Shown here one piece after another: positions 19,924 to 28,849 of a stretch of 64,000 nt of DNA. Under the pieces are notes generated by a model that was not told the DNA's origin, searched no databases, and saw only the letters and a list, made by a program, of their open reading frames with translations. Where the stretch lies: the NCBI RefSeq assembly GCF_027853965.1, contig NZ_JAQGLB010000026.1:1-64000 (forward strand). The letters are read 5' to 3'. The stretch comes from Saccharopolyspora indica. GTDB lineage: Bacteria > Actinomycetota > Actinomycetes > Mycobacteriales > Pseudonocardiaceae. Position 1 is the first letter of the stretch; the number at the start of each line of letters is the position of its first letter. The translations under genes were made by a program, and so were the position numbers.

Positions 19924-22900
19924 ATGACCACCTCGAACGATCGCGTCGTCGCCGCGCTGCGCGCCTCGCTGAAGGAGAACGAGCGGCTCGGCCGGGAGGT
20001 GGCCGAGCTGACCGCGACCGCCACCGAGCCGATCGCCGTGGTGTCGGCGGCCTGCCGGTTCCCCGGCGGCGTGCGCAGCCCCGAGGACCTGTGGCGGCTC
20101 GTGGCGGCCGGGGAGTGGGCCGCGTCGCCGTTCCCGGCCGACCGCGGCTGGGACCTCGGCGCCCTGCTCGACGCCGAGCCCGGCTCGGCCGGGGCCAGCA
20201 GCACCGGTCTCGGCGGTTTCCTGGACGGCGCAGCCGATTTCGACGCCTCCTTCTTCGGGATCTCGCCGCGCGAGGCGCTGGCCATGGACCCGCAGCAGCG
20301 GCTGCTGCTGGAAGCCGCGTGGGAGGCCGTGGAACGCGGCCGGATCGCCCCGCACACCCTGCGCGGCACCCGCACCGGGGTGTTCGCGGGCGTGATGAAC
20401 AACGAGTACGGCTCCCGGCTGACCGACCTGCCGCCGGGTGTGGCCGGGTACGTGGGCAACGGCAGCGCGGGCAGCGTCGCCTCCGGTCGCGTCGCCTACA
20501 CCCTGGGCTGGGAGGGCCCGGTGGTCTCGGTGGACACCGCCTGCTCGTCCTCGCTGGTCGCCCTGCACCTGGCCGTGCAGGCGCTGCGCCGCGGCGAGTG
20601 CGATCTCGCCGTCGCCGCCGGGGTCACCGTGATGGCCACTCCCGGTACGTTCCAGGAGTTCAGCAGGCAGGGCGCGCTCGCCCCGGACGGCCGGTGCAAG
20701 GCGTTCGCCGACGCCGCCGACGGCACCGCCCTGGCCGAGGGCGTCGGCGCGGTGCTGGTCGAGCGGCTGTCCGACGCGCGCCGACTGGGCCACCCGGTGC
20801 TCGCGGTGGTGCGCGGGTCGGCGATCAACTCCGACGGCGCGTCCAACGGGCTGACCGCGCCCAACGGACCCGCGCAGGAGCGCATGATCCGCCAGGCCCT
20901 CGCCGACGCCCGGCTGACCGCGGCCGACGTGGACGCCGTCGAAGCGCACGGCACCGGCACCACCCTCGGCGATCCGATCGAGGCGCAGGCGCTGCTGGCG
21001 ACCTACGGCCAGGACCGGGACCGCCCGCTGTGGCTCGGCTCGGTGAAGTCCAACCTGGGCCACACCCAGGCCGCCGCGGGCATGGCCGGGCTGATCAAGA
21101 TGGTGCTGGCCCTGCGGTACGGCGTGCTGCCCGCCACCCAGCACGTGGACGCCCCGTCGACCCACGTCGACTGGTCCGAGGGCCAGGTCCGGCTGCTGAC
21201 CGAGCAGCGCGACTGGCCGCGGTCCGGGCGTCCGCGCCGGGCCGGGGTGTCCTCGTTCGGCGTCAGCGGCACCAACGCGCACGTGATCCTGGAGGAGGCG
21301 GACCCGGCCGAACCCGCCGACGTGCCCGCCGCGTCCGGGCCGTGGCTGCTCTCCGGCCACGACGAGGCCGCGGTCCGGGCCCAGGCCGGGGAACTGGCCG
21401 GACTGCTGGACGGCGACGTCGACCCGGCCGCGATCGGGCACGCGCTGGCGGTCAGCCGGACCCCGCTGGAGCACCGGGCCGCCGTTTCCGGCGCTGATCT
21501 CGCCGCCGGGCTCGCCGCCCTGAGCGCGGGCCGCGCGCCGGTGCACCGGGCCGTCGAGGACGCCCGCACCGGGTTCCTGTTCGCGGGCCAGGGCGCCCAG
21601 CGCAGCGGCATGGGGCGCGAGCTGGCCGCGCGGTTCCCGGTGTTCGCCGAGTCGTTCGACCGGGTTTGCGACGCCTTCGCCGCCGCCGGGCTGGCCGATC
21701 TGCGCACCGCGCTCGACTCGCCCGACGCCGACCGCACCGAGTACGCCCAGCCGGGCCTGTTCGCCCACGAGCTGGCGCTGGCCGAGCTCTTCCGGTCCTG
21801 GGGCGTGCGGCCGGCCGTGGTCGCGGGCCATTCGGTCGGCGAGTTCGCCGCCGCCTGCCTGGCCGGGGTGTTCTCGCTGGCCGACGGCTGCCGGATGGTC
21901 GCCGCGCGGGGCAGGCTGATGGGAGACCTGCCGCCTGGCGGGGTCATGGTCGCGGTGGCCGCGAGCGAGACCGAGGTGCGCCCGCTGCTGGCGGGTGCGG
22001 TGGACATCGCCGCGGTCAACGGCCCGGAGGCGGTCGTGCTCTCCGGCGCCGAGACCGCCGTGGCGAGCGTGCTCGCGGAGCTGCCGGGCAGGAGGACGAA
22101 GCGGCTGCGGGTCAGCCACGCGTTCCACTCCCCGCTGATGGAGCCGGTGCTCGACGACTTCGCGGCTGTCGTGTCCACTGTGGAATTCCACTGGCCGTCG
22201 GTGCCGTTCGTCTCCGCGGTGACCGGCGCCCGGGCCGACGCGGAGGTCGCGGATCCGCAGTACTGGGTGCGCCACGTCCGGGCCGCGGTGCGCTTCGCCG
22301 ACGCCGTCTCCGCGGCCGACGCGCTGGCCGCCGACGTGTTCCTGGAGATCGGTCCGGACGGCGTTCTCAGCGGGCTGGTCCGGTCCTTGCTCCCCGGCAC
22401 GCCGGTGGTGCCCGCCGCCCGCACCGGCCGGCCCGAGGCGGAGGCCGCGCTCGCCGCGATCGGTGCGCTGCACACCCGCGGCGTCGAAGCGGACTGGGCC
22501 GCGGTGTTCGGCTGCGCGGGTCCGGCCGCAGTGGACCTGCCGACCTACCCGTTCCAGCGGCAGCGGTACTGGTTGCGCTCCGGCGGGCACCCGGTGCTCG
22601 ACGGGGACACGGCCATCGCGGGCACCGGGGGGCACGTGCTCACCGGGCGGCTGTCCCGCGCCGCGCACGACTGGCTCGGCGAGCACACCGTCGGGGGCAC
22701 CGCCATCGTGCCCGGCGCGGCGCTCGCCGAACTCGCGGTGCAGGCCGCCGACCGCACCGGGGGCGGGCACGTCGCCGAACTGACCCTGCGCGAACCCGTC
22801 CTGGTGCCCGAAAAGGGGCCGGTGCACCTCCAGGTGCTGGTCGAGGCCGCTGATCCGGCGGGCAGGCGCGAGTTCGCCGTGCACGCCAGGAGCGCGGAGA

Positions 22901-25900
22901 CCGACGACTGGACCCAGCACGCCGGTGGTGTGCTCGCCCCGGAACCCGCGGCCGAGGAGCCCTGGGACGCCGCGGCCTGGCCGCCACCGGACGCCGAGGA
23001 AGTCGCCCCCGACCTGCTCTACGCCCGGATGGTCGACGCCGGTGTGGTGCACGGGCCCGCCTTCCGCGGGGTGCGGGCGGTGTGGACCCGGGGCGAGGAG
23101 GTCTTCGCCGAGGTCGCGCCGCCGGTCGACCTGCCGGGGGAGTACGCCGTGCACCCGGCGCTGCTCGACGCCGCGCTGCACGCCGCCGCGCTGGTTCCCG
23201 GCGCGGGCGCCGGGCTGCCGTTCGCGTGGGCCGGGGTCTCGGTGCACGCCGCGGCCACCGGAGCGCTGCGGGTGCGGATCACCCCGGCCGGTCCGGATGC
23301 GGTCTCGGTGTCCGCAGTGGACGGTTCCGGGACGCCGGTGCTCACCGTCGGGTCGCTGACCGCCCGGCCGTGGCGGGCGAACCGGGGAACCTTGCTGAAA
23401 CCGGCCTGGCAGCCCGTCGGCACGGCGCCGGAACCCGCCGGTGCCCCGGCGGTGCTGACCGGTGGCGACCTGTCGGCCCTGACCGAGGTGCCCGCGGTGG
23501 TGCTCGCGCCGTGCACCCCGGCCGGTGACCTCCCCGAAGCCGCGCACGCGGCGGCGGCGCGGGCGCTGGCCCTGGTGCAGGACTGGATCGCCGACGACCG
23601 CTTCGCCACCTCCCGGCTCGTGCTGCTCACCACCGGTGCCGCGGCGATGGGCACCGCGCCGGACCCGGCGGCCGCGGCGGTGCGGGGCCTGGTCCGCGCT
23701 GCGGCGATCGAGCACCCGGGCCGGTTCGGCCTGCTCGACCTCGATCCCGCCGATCCCGACCCCGCCGCACCGGCCGTCCGCACCGCACTGGCCGTGCTCC
23801 TGGGCGGCGAACCGGAAGCGGCGATTCGCGCCGGGGCCGTGCACGTCCCCCGGCTGGTGCGCCGCGCCGCACCGGACGAACCAGGCCGGTTGCCCACCGC
23901 GGGCACCGTGCTGGTGACCGGCGGCACCGGATCGCTCGGCACCCTCGTGGCCGAGCACCTGGTCGGCCACCACGGCGTCGGAAAGCTGGTGCTGCTCAGC
24001 CGAAGCGGGGGACCGGCACCCGACCTGCCCGCCGACGTGCGGGTGGTGGCCTGCGACGCGGCAGACCGGGAAGCCCTCGGAGCCGTCCTCGACGGCATCC
24101 CCGACCTCACCGCCGTCGTGCACGTCGCGGGTGTGGTCGACGACGGCGTGCTCACGGCCCTGACCCCCGAGCGGCTGGCGGCCGTGCTGCGGCCCAAGGT
24201 CGACGCCGCAGCGCACCTGCACGAGCTGACCCGCCACCTCGACCTGGACGCCTTCGTGCTGTTCTCCTCGGCAGCGGGCACCTTCGGCGGCGCGGGCCAG
24301 GCGAACTACGCCGCGGCCAACGCCTTCCTCGACGCCCTCGCCGAGCAGCGGCACGCGGCTGGTCTGCCCGCCACGTCGCTGGCCTGGGGGCTGTGGGAGC
24401 AGGACGACGGGATGACCGCCGCCCTCGGTGCCGGCGACCGCGCCCGGCTGGCCCGCGGCGGGGTCACCGCGCTCGCCCCGGCGGACGGGCTGGCCCTGCT
24501 GGACGCGGCACTGGCCTGCGCCGAGCCCGTGCTGACCCCGATCGCGCTCGACCACGCCGCCCTGCGCGCCCAGGAATCCCCGCACCCGCTCATGCGCGAC
24601 CTCGTGCCCCGCCGCCCGAAGCCCGCACCCCGTTCGGCCCCGCTCCCGGCGGCCGCCGGACCGGAGCCCGACCTGCTCGACGTCGTCCGCACCGAGGCCG
24701 CCGCCGTGCTGGGGCACCGCAGCGGCGCCGACATCGACCCGGACCGCGCGTTCAGCGACCTCGGCGTCGACTCGCTCGCCGCCGTGGACCTGCGCAACCG
24801 GCTCGCCGAGCGCACCGGGCTGGCACTGCCCGCCACCCTCGTGTTCGACCACGCCACCGCGACCTCGCTCGCCGCGCACCTGCGGGCCGAGCTCGGCGGT
24901 GCCGCCGAGGAGGCGGACGCGCCGGTCGGCACCGGCCCGGTGCCGGGCGAGGAGATCGCCGTGGTGGCGATGAGCTGCCGGTACCCCGGCGGCGTGCGCA
25001 GCCCCGAAGACCTGTGGGACCTGGTGGCCGCCGGGCGGGACGCGATGGGCGAGTTCCCCACCGACCGCGGCTGGGACCTGCCCGCGCTGTACCACCCCGA
25101 CCCCGACCACCGCGGTACCTCGTACACGCGGGAGGGCGGATTCCTGCACGACGCCGCCGATTTCGACGCGGAGTTCTTCGGGATCTCGCCGCGCGAGGCG
25201 GTCGCGATGGACCCGCAGCAGCGCCTGCTGCTGGAGACCGCATGGGAGCTGTTCGAGCGGGCCTCGATCGATCCCCGGTCGCTGCGCGGCAGCCGCACCG
25301 GGGTGTTCACCGGGGTCATGTACCACGACTACGCGGGTCGGCTGCACACCGTGCCCGAGGCGGTCGAGGGCCACCTGGGCAGCGGCAACGCGGCGAGCGT
25401 GGCGTCCGGCCGGATCGCCTACACCCTGGGCTTGGAGGGGCCCGCGCTCACGCTCGACACCGCCTGCTCGTCCTCGCTGGTCGCGCTGCACCTGGCCGCT
25501 CAGGCCCTGCGCCAGGGCGAGTGCACCCTCGCCGCCGCAGGCGGGGTGACCGTGATGGCCACCCCGGACGCGTTCGTCGACTTCAGCCGCCAGCGCGGGC
25601 TGGCACCGGACGGGCGCTGCAAGTCCTTCGCCGAGGCCGCCGACGGGACCGGCTGGGGCGAGGGCATCGGGCTGGTGCTGCTGGAGCGGCTGTCCGACGC
25701 GCGCCGCAACGGTCACCCGGTGCTGGCCGTGCTGCGCGGATCCGCGGTCAACTCCGACGGCGCGTCCAACGGGCTCACCGCGCCGAGCGGCCCGGCCCAG
25801 CGCCGGGTCATCCGGCAGGCCCTCGACGCCGCCGGACTGGAACCGTCCGATGTGGACGCCGTGGAGGCGCACGGCACGGGAACCCCGCTCGGCGATCCGA

Positions 25901-27999
25901 TCGAGGCCCAGGCCCTGCTGGCCACCTACGGCCAGGACCGCGCCGAACCGCTGTGGCTGGGCTCGGTGAAGTCCAACATCGGCCACACCCAGGCCGCGGC
26001 CGGGGTCGCCGGGGTGATCAAGATGGTGCAGGCCATGCGGCACGGCGTGCTGCCCGCGACGCTGCACGTGGACGCGCCGTCCTCGCACGTGGACTGGACG
26101 TCCGGCGCGGTTCGGCTGCTCGCCCAGGAGCGGCGGTGGCCCGATCCGGGCCGTCCCCGCAGGTGCGCGGTGTCCTCGTTCGGGATCAGCGGCACCAACG
26201 CGCACGTCGTGCTGGAGGCGGCGGCCGAGCCGGCCGGTGCCGAGCCGGAGGTGACCGGCGCGCCCGAGGTGGCGGTGCCGCTCTCCGCCCGCAGCGAAGC
26301 GGCGTTGCGCGCGCACGCGACCGGACTGGCCGCGGCGAGCGAGCACCCGGCGCACCTCGGGTGGTCGCTGGCCACGACGCGCGCGGAGTTCGACCACCGG
26401 GCCGTCGTGGTCACCGCTGACCCGCCCGGCCTGGTCCGGGGGCTGGACGCGATCGCCGCCGACCTCCCGGCGAGCACCGTCGTCCGCGGCGTGGCGCGGC
26501 CCGACCGGCGGGTGGCGCTGCTGTGCACCGGGCAGGGCACCCAGCGCGAGGGCATGGGGCGCGAAGCCGCCTCGCGGTTCCCGGTGTTCGCCGAGGCGTT
26601 CGACCGGGTGTGCGACGTCTTCGCCGGCGAAGGAGTTCCCGGGCTGCGCAAGCTGATCGACTCGCCGCAGGTGCACGGGACCGACGTGGCCCAGCCCGCC
26701 CTGTTCGCGTTCGAGGTGGCCGCCGCCGAGCTGCTCGCCTCCTGGGGGGTGCGGCCCGCCGTGGTGCTCGGGCACTCGGTCGGCGAGCTGGCCGCCGCCC
26801 ACCTGGCCGGAGTGCTGTCGCTGCCGGACGCCTGCCGCGTGGTCGCCGCCCGCGGTCGGCTGATGGCGGGCCTGCCCGCCGGCGGCGCCATGGTCGCGGT
26901 CGAGGCGTCCGAGGACGAGGTACGTCCGCTGCTGGTGCCCGGCGCGGACCTCGCCGCGGTCAACGGACCCCGGGCCGTGGTGGTGTCCGGCGAGGAGGAC
27001 GCGGTGGCCGCCGTGATCGGCGCGCTGCCGGGCAGGCGGGCGAAGCGGCTGCGGGTCAGCCACGCGTTCCACTCGCCCCTGATGGACCCGATGCTGGCGG
27101 ACTTCGCCGCGGTGCTGTCCACTGTGGAGTTCTCCGAACCCGTCCTCCCGCTGGTGTCCGGGCTGACGGGCGCCGCGGCCACGGCCGAGATCGCCACCGC
27201 GCAGTACTGGGTCCGGCACGCCAGGGAAGCGGTGCGCTTCGGCGCCGCGGTCGGCGCCGCCGCGGAGTCCGGCGCCACCGACTTCGTCGAGGTGGGGCCG
27301 GACAGCGCACTGGCCGCGATGGCCCGCGATGCCCTCGGCGCGGCAACCGAGCCGGACATCGCCGTGCACGCCGGGCCCCGCCGCGATCGCGCGGAACCGG
27401 CCGCGCTGCTCGGCTGCGCCGCCGGGCTGTACGTGCGAGGCGTCCCCGTCGACTGGAGCCCCGCGTTCGACGGCATCCCGGTCCGCCGGGTCGACCTGCC
27501 CACCTACCCCTTCCAACGCCGCCGCTACTGGCTCGACGCCGAGCCGGCGCTGCCGGACGGCGGCCTGTGGCGGGCGCTGCGGGACGGGGACGCCGCCGCC
27601 GTCGGCATCGACCCGGACGAGCCGTGGGGCGAAGTCCTGCCCCGGCTCGCCGCGCTGCTCGGCGGCGATCGCGCCGCCGAGCCGGAACCCGGCCCCGACC
27701 CGGAACCCCAGTCCCTGCCGGACCGGCTCGCCGGGCTCGACGAGGCAGCGCGCGACGACGCGGTGCTGTCCTACCTGCTGGCCAGCATCGCCGCGGTGCT
27801 CGGCCACGACTCCGCGGCGGACATCGACCCCGACGCCGACCTGCTCGACCTCGGCTTCGCCTCGCTGACCGCGGTGGAGCTGCGCAACCGGCTGGCCGCC
27901 GCCACCGGCCTGGACCTGCCCCCGACCCTCGTCTACGACCACACCAGCCCGACCGCGCTCATGCGGCACCTGCGCTCGGAACTGGCCGCCACCACCTGA
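19924..27999 (+). CDS. Bimodular terminal polyketide synthase: KS-AT(mal)-DH-KR-ACP-KS-AT(mal)-ACP, no thioesterase
   Basis: 2691 aa, two modules. The N-terminal docking segment (VVAALRASLKENERL) is of another class than the upstream ones and should match the unusual tail of the preceding protein. First module: KS (Cys about 206), AT with GHSVGE and HAFH (about 733, malonyl), DH with HTVGGTAIVP (about 921), B-type KR (about 1330), ACP (LGVDSL, Ser about 1616). Second module: KS (about 1676-2100, Cys about 1850), AT with HAFH (about 2380, malonyl), then directly an ACP (LGFASL, Ser about 2649); it has no KR, DH or ER. The protein stops about 40 residues after the ACP serine: there is no TE, reductase or condensation domain and no docking tail. 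This marks it as the last PKS, leaving a beta-keto thioester on a diene. Release must be by a separate enzyme or be non-enzymatic. Spacing to the previous stop is 1 bp. Confidence 0.96.
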   Translation: MTTSNDRVVAALRASLKENERLGREVAELTATATEPIAVVSAACRFPGGVRSPEDLWRLVAAGEWAASPFPADRGWDLGALLDAEPGSAGASSTGLGGFLDGAADFDASFFGISPREALAMDPQQRLLLEAAWEAVERGRIAPHTLRGTRTGVFAGVMNNEYGSRLTDLPPGVAGYVGNGSAGSVASGRVAYTLGWEGPVVSVDTACSSSLVALHLAVQALRRGECDLAVAAGVTVMATPGTFQEFSRQGALAPDGRCKAFADAADGTALAEGVGAVLVERLSDARRLGHPVLAVVRGSAINSDGASNGLTAPNGPAQERMIRQALADARLTAADVDAVEAHGTGTTLGDPIEAQALLATYGQDRDRPLWLGSVKSNLGHTQAAAGMAGLIKMVLALRYGVLPATQHVDAPSTHVDWSEGQVRLLTEQRDWPRSGRPRRAGVSSFGVSGTNAHVILEEADPAEPADVPAASGPWLLSGHDEAAVRAQAGELAGLLDGDVDPAAIGHALAVSRTPLEHRAAVSGADLAAGLAALSAGRAPVHRAVEDARTGFLFAGQGAQRSGMGRELAARFPVFAESFDRVCDAFAAAGLADLRTALDSPDADRTEYAQPGLFAHELALAELFRSWGVRPAVVAGHSVGEFAAACLAGVFSLADGCRMVAARGRLMGDLPPGGVMVAVAASETEVRPLLAGAVDIAAVNGPEAVVLSGAETAVASVLAELPGRRTKRLRVSHAFHSPLMEPVLDDFAAVVSTVEFHWPSVPFVSAVTGARADAEVADPQYWVRHVRAAVRFADAVSAADALAADVFLEIGPDGVLSGLVRSLLPGTPVVPAARTGRPEAEAALAAIGALHTRGVEADWAAVFGCAGPAAVDLPTYPFQRQRYWLRSGGHPVLDGDTAIAGTGGHVLTGRLSRAAHDWLGEHTVGGTAIVPGAALAELAVQAADRTGGGHVAELTLREPVLVPEKGPVHLQVLVEAADPAGRREFAVHARSAETDDWTQHAGGVLAPEPAAEEPWDAAAWPPPDAEEVAPDLLYARMVDAGVVHGPAFRGVRAVWTRGEEVFAEVAPPVDLPGEYAVHPALLDAALHAAALVPGAGAGLPFAWAGVSVHAAATGALRVRITPAGPDAVSVSAVDGSGTPVLTVGSLTARPWRANRGTLLKPAWQPVGTAPEPAGAPAVLTGGDLSALTEVPAVVLAPCTPAGDLPEAAHAAAARALALVQDWIADDRFATSRLVLLTTGAAAMGTAPDPAAAAVRGLVRAAAIEHPGRFGLLDLDPADPDPAAPAVRTALAVLLGGEPEAAIRAGAVHVPRLVRRAAPDEPGRLPTAGTVLVTGGTGSLGTLVAEHLVGHHGVGKLVLLSRSGGPAPDLPADVRVVACDAADREALGAVLDGIPDLTAVVHVAGVVDDGVLTALTPERLAAVLRPKVDAAAHLHELTRHLDLDAFVLFSSAAGTFGGAGQANYAAANAFLDALAEQRHAAGLPATSLAWGLWEQDDGMTAALGAGDRARLARGGVTALAPADGLALLDAALACAEPVLTPIALDHAALRAQESPHPLMRDLVPRRPKPAPRSAPLPAAAGPEPDLLDVVRTEAAAVLGHRSGADIDPDRAFSDLGVDSLAAVDLRNRLAERTGLALPATLVFDHATATSLAAHLRAELGGAAEEADAPVGTGPVPGEEIAVVAMSCRYPGGVRSPEDLWDLVAAGRDAMGEFPTDRGWDLPALYHPDPDHRGTSYTREGGFLHDAADFDAEFFGISPREAVAMDPQQRLLLETAWELFERASIDPRSLRGSRTGVFTGVMYHDYAGRLHTVPEAVEGHLGSGNAASVASGRIAYTLGLEGPALTLDTACSSSLVALHLAAQALRQGECTLAAAGGVTVMATPDAFVDFSRQRGLAPDGRCKSFAEAADGTGWGEGIGLVLLERLSDARRNGHPVLAVLRGSAVNSDGASNGLTAPSGPAQRRVIRQALDAAGLEPSDVDAVEAHGTGTPLGDPIEAQALLATYGQDRAEPLWLGSVKSNIGHTQAAAGVAGVIKMVQAMRHGVLPATLHVDAPSSHVDWTSGAVRLLAQERRWPDPGRPRRCAVSSFGISGTNAHVVLEAAAEPAGAEPEVTGAPEVAVPLSARSEAALRAHATGLAAASEHPAHLGWSLATTRAEFDHRAVVVTADPPGLVRGLDAIAADLPASTVVRGVARPDRRVALLCTGQGTQREGMGREAASRFPVFAEAFDRVCDVFAGEGVPGLRKLIDSPQVHGTDVAQPALFAFEVAAAELLASWGVRPAVVLGHSVGELAAAHLAGVLSLPDACRVVAARGRLMAGLPAGGAMVAVEASEDEVRPLLVPGADLAAVNGPRAVVVSGEEDAVAAVIGALPGRRAKRLRVSHAFHSPLMDPMLADFAAVLSTVEFSEPVLPLVSGLTGAAATAEIATAQYWVRHAREAVRFGAAVGAAAESGATDFVEVGPDSALAAMARDALGAATEPDIAVHAGPRRDRAEPAALLGCAAGLYVRGVPVDWSPAFDGIPVRRVDLPTYPFQRRRYWLDAEPALPDGGLWRALRDGDAAAVGIDPDEPWGEVLPRLAALLGGDRAAEPEPGPDPEPQSLPDRLAGLDEAARDDAVLSYLLASIAAVLGHDSAADIDPDADLLDLGFASLTAVELRNRLAAATGLDLPPTLVYDHTSPTALMRHLRSELAATT

Positions 28000-28027
28000 T
28001 CGAGAAGAACCGAAGGAGAGCACCACC

Positions 28028-28849
28028 GTGACGATCTCTAGCTCACCCGGCACCTCCCTCACCTCCCCGGACTGGCGGGTGATCTGGCGCGACGACTTCG
28101 ACGGTCCCGAGGGCACGCCGGTCGACCACGACCGCTGGACGGTCATCACCGGCAAGCCGTGGGCCGCGGGCGAGGAGAGCTACGCCGACGACACCGACCA
28201 CCTCAGCCTCGACGGCCGGGGCAACCTGCGGGTCACCGTCACGCACACCGAGGAGCAGGGCTACGTGTCCGGCTGGCTGGAGACCAGCCGCGCGGACTTC
28301 CTGCCGCCCGCGGGCGGAGCGCTGCGGATCGAGGCCAGGGTGCGCACCGCGCCCGGCCTCGGCCTGGACTGCGCGATGTTCGCCTGGGCCGAGCGGATGC
28401 GCTCGCTCGGGGACGAGGAACCGCTGCAGGGCTGGTACAAGTCCGGTGAGCTGGACCTGTTCGAGGTGGTCAACACCGCGCCCGCCGACGTCTACGGCGT
28501 CGTGCACTCCCCGGAGTGCCACCAGCTGCCCTCGCTGGGCATGGGCACCGCGTACACCAACCCCGGCGGGGCGCCGCTCAGCGACGACTTCCACACCTAC
28601 TCGGTGGTGTGGACGCGCGAGCCGGACACCCTCACCTGGTACCTCGACGGGCACCAGTACCTGCACCTGACCCCGGCCGACACCACCCCCGAGGGATGGC
28701 TGTTCGACCAGCGCGCGTTCTTCGGCCTGCTGGTGGTCGTGGGCAGCCCGGGCGGCCCGATCCTGCCCGGCGAGCCCGACCCGGCCGCCTTCCCGGCCAC
28801 CATGCTGGTCGACCACGTCACCATCGCCGAGACCGGCGGCGCCCGGTGA
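28028..28849 (+). CDS. GH16-family (beta-glucanase fold) protein, cytosolic, in PKS operon
   Basis: 273 aa, GTG start with an AAGGAG site upstream, 28 bp after the last PKS gene. The whole length follows the GH16 beta-jelly-roll family: RDDFDGPEGTPVDHDRW at the N-terminus, a GNLRVTV strand, and near residue 140 the sequence GELDLFE, which fits the catalytic ExDxxE motif with both glutamates and the aspartate intact. DDFHTYSVVW, WYLDG and MLVDHVTI are further family landmarks. Family members are usually secreted endo-1,3-beta-glucanases or related enzymes. This one has no signal peptide, and its stop overlaps the next start (GTGA), so it is co-translated with the cyclase-P450 gene. A role on the polyketide (release, cyclisation or a sugar-like step) is inferred from context alone; a self-resistance or unrelated glucanase role is not excluded. 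Confidence 0.85.
   Translation: MTISSSPGTSLTSPDWRVIWRDDFDGPEGTPVDHDRWTVITGKPWAAGEESYADDTDHLSLDGRGNLRVTVTHTEEQGYVSGWLETSRADFLPPAGGALRIEARVRTAPGLGLDCAMFAWAERMRSLGDEEPLQGWYKSGELDLFEVVNTAPADVYGVVHSPECHQLPSLGMGTAYTNPGGAPLSDDFHTYSVVWTREPDTLTWYLDGHQYLHLTPADTTPEGWLFDQRAFFGLLVVVGSPGGPILPGEPDPAAFPATMLVDHVTIAETGGAR

Noticed and set aside
24950..27999. A hidden thioesterase or reductase at the end of the last PKS protein
   Set aside because: The sequence after the ACP is about 40 residues and lacks GxSxG or Rossmann motifs.
18901..28155. Very long open frames on the minus strand opposite the PKS genes (also 3614-7834 and 9351-15923)
   Set aside because: They are mirror images of GC-rich coding DNA: rich in Arg, Gly, His, Pro and Gln, without any family motif, while the plus strand shows intact PKS domains throughout.
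28516..28845. An upstream extension of the cyclase-P450 frame into the GH16 gene
   Set aside because: This part is out-of-frame GH16 coding sequence and reads as low-complexity noise. Family similarity begins at the GTG that overlaps the GH16 stop.
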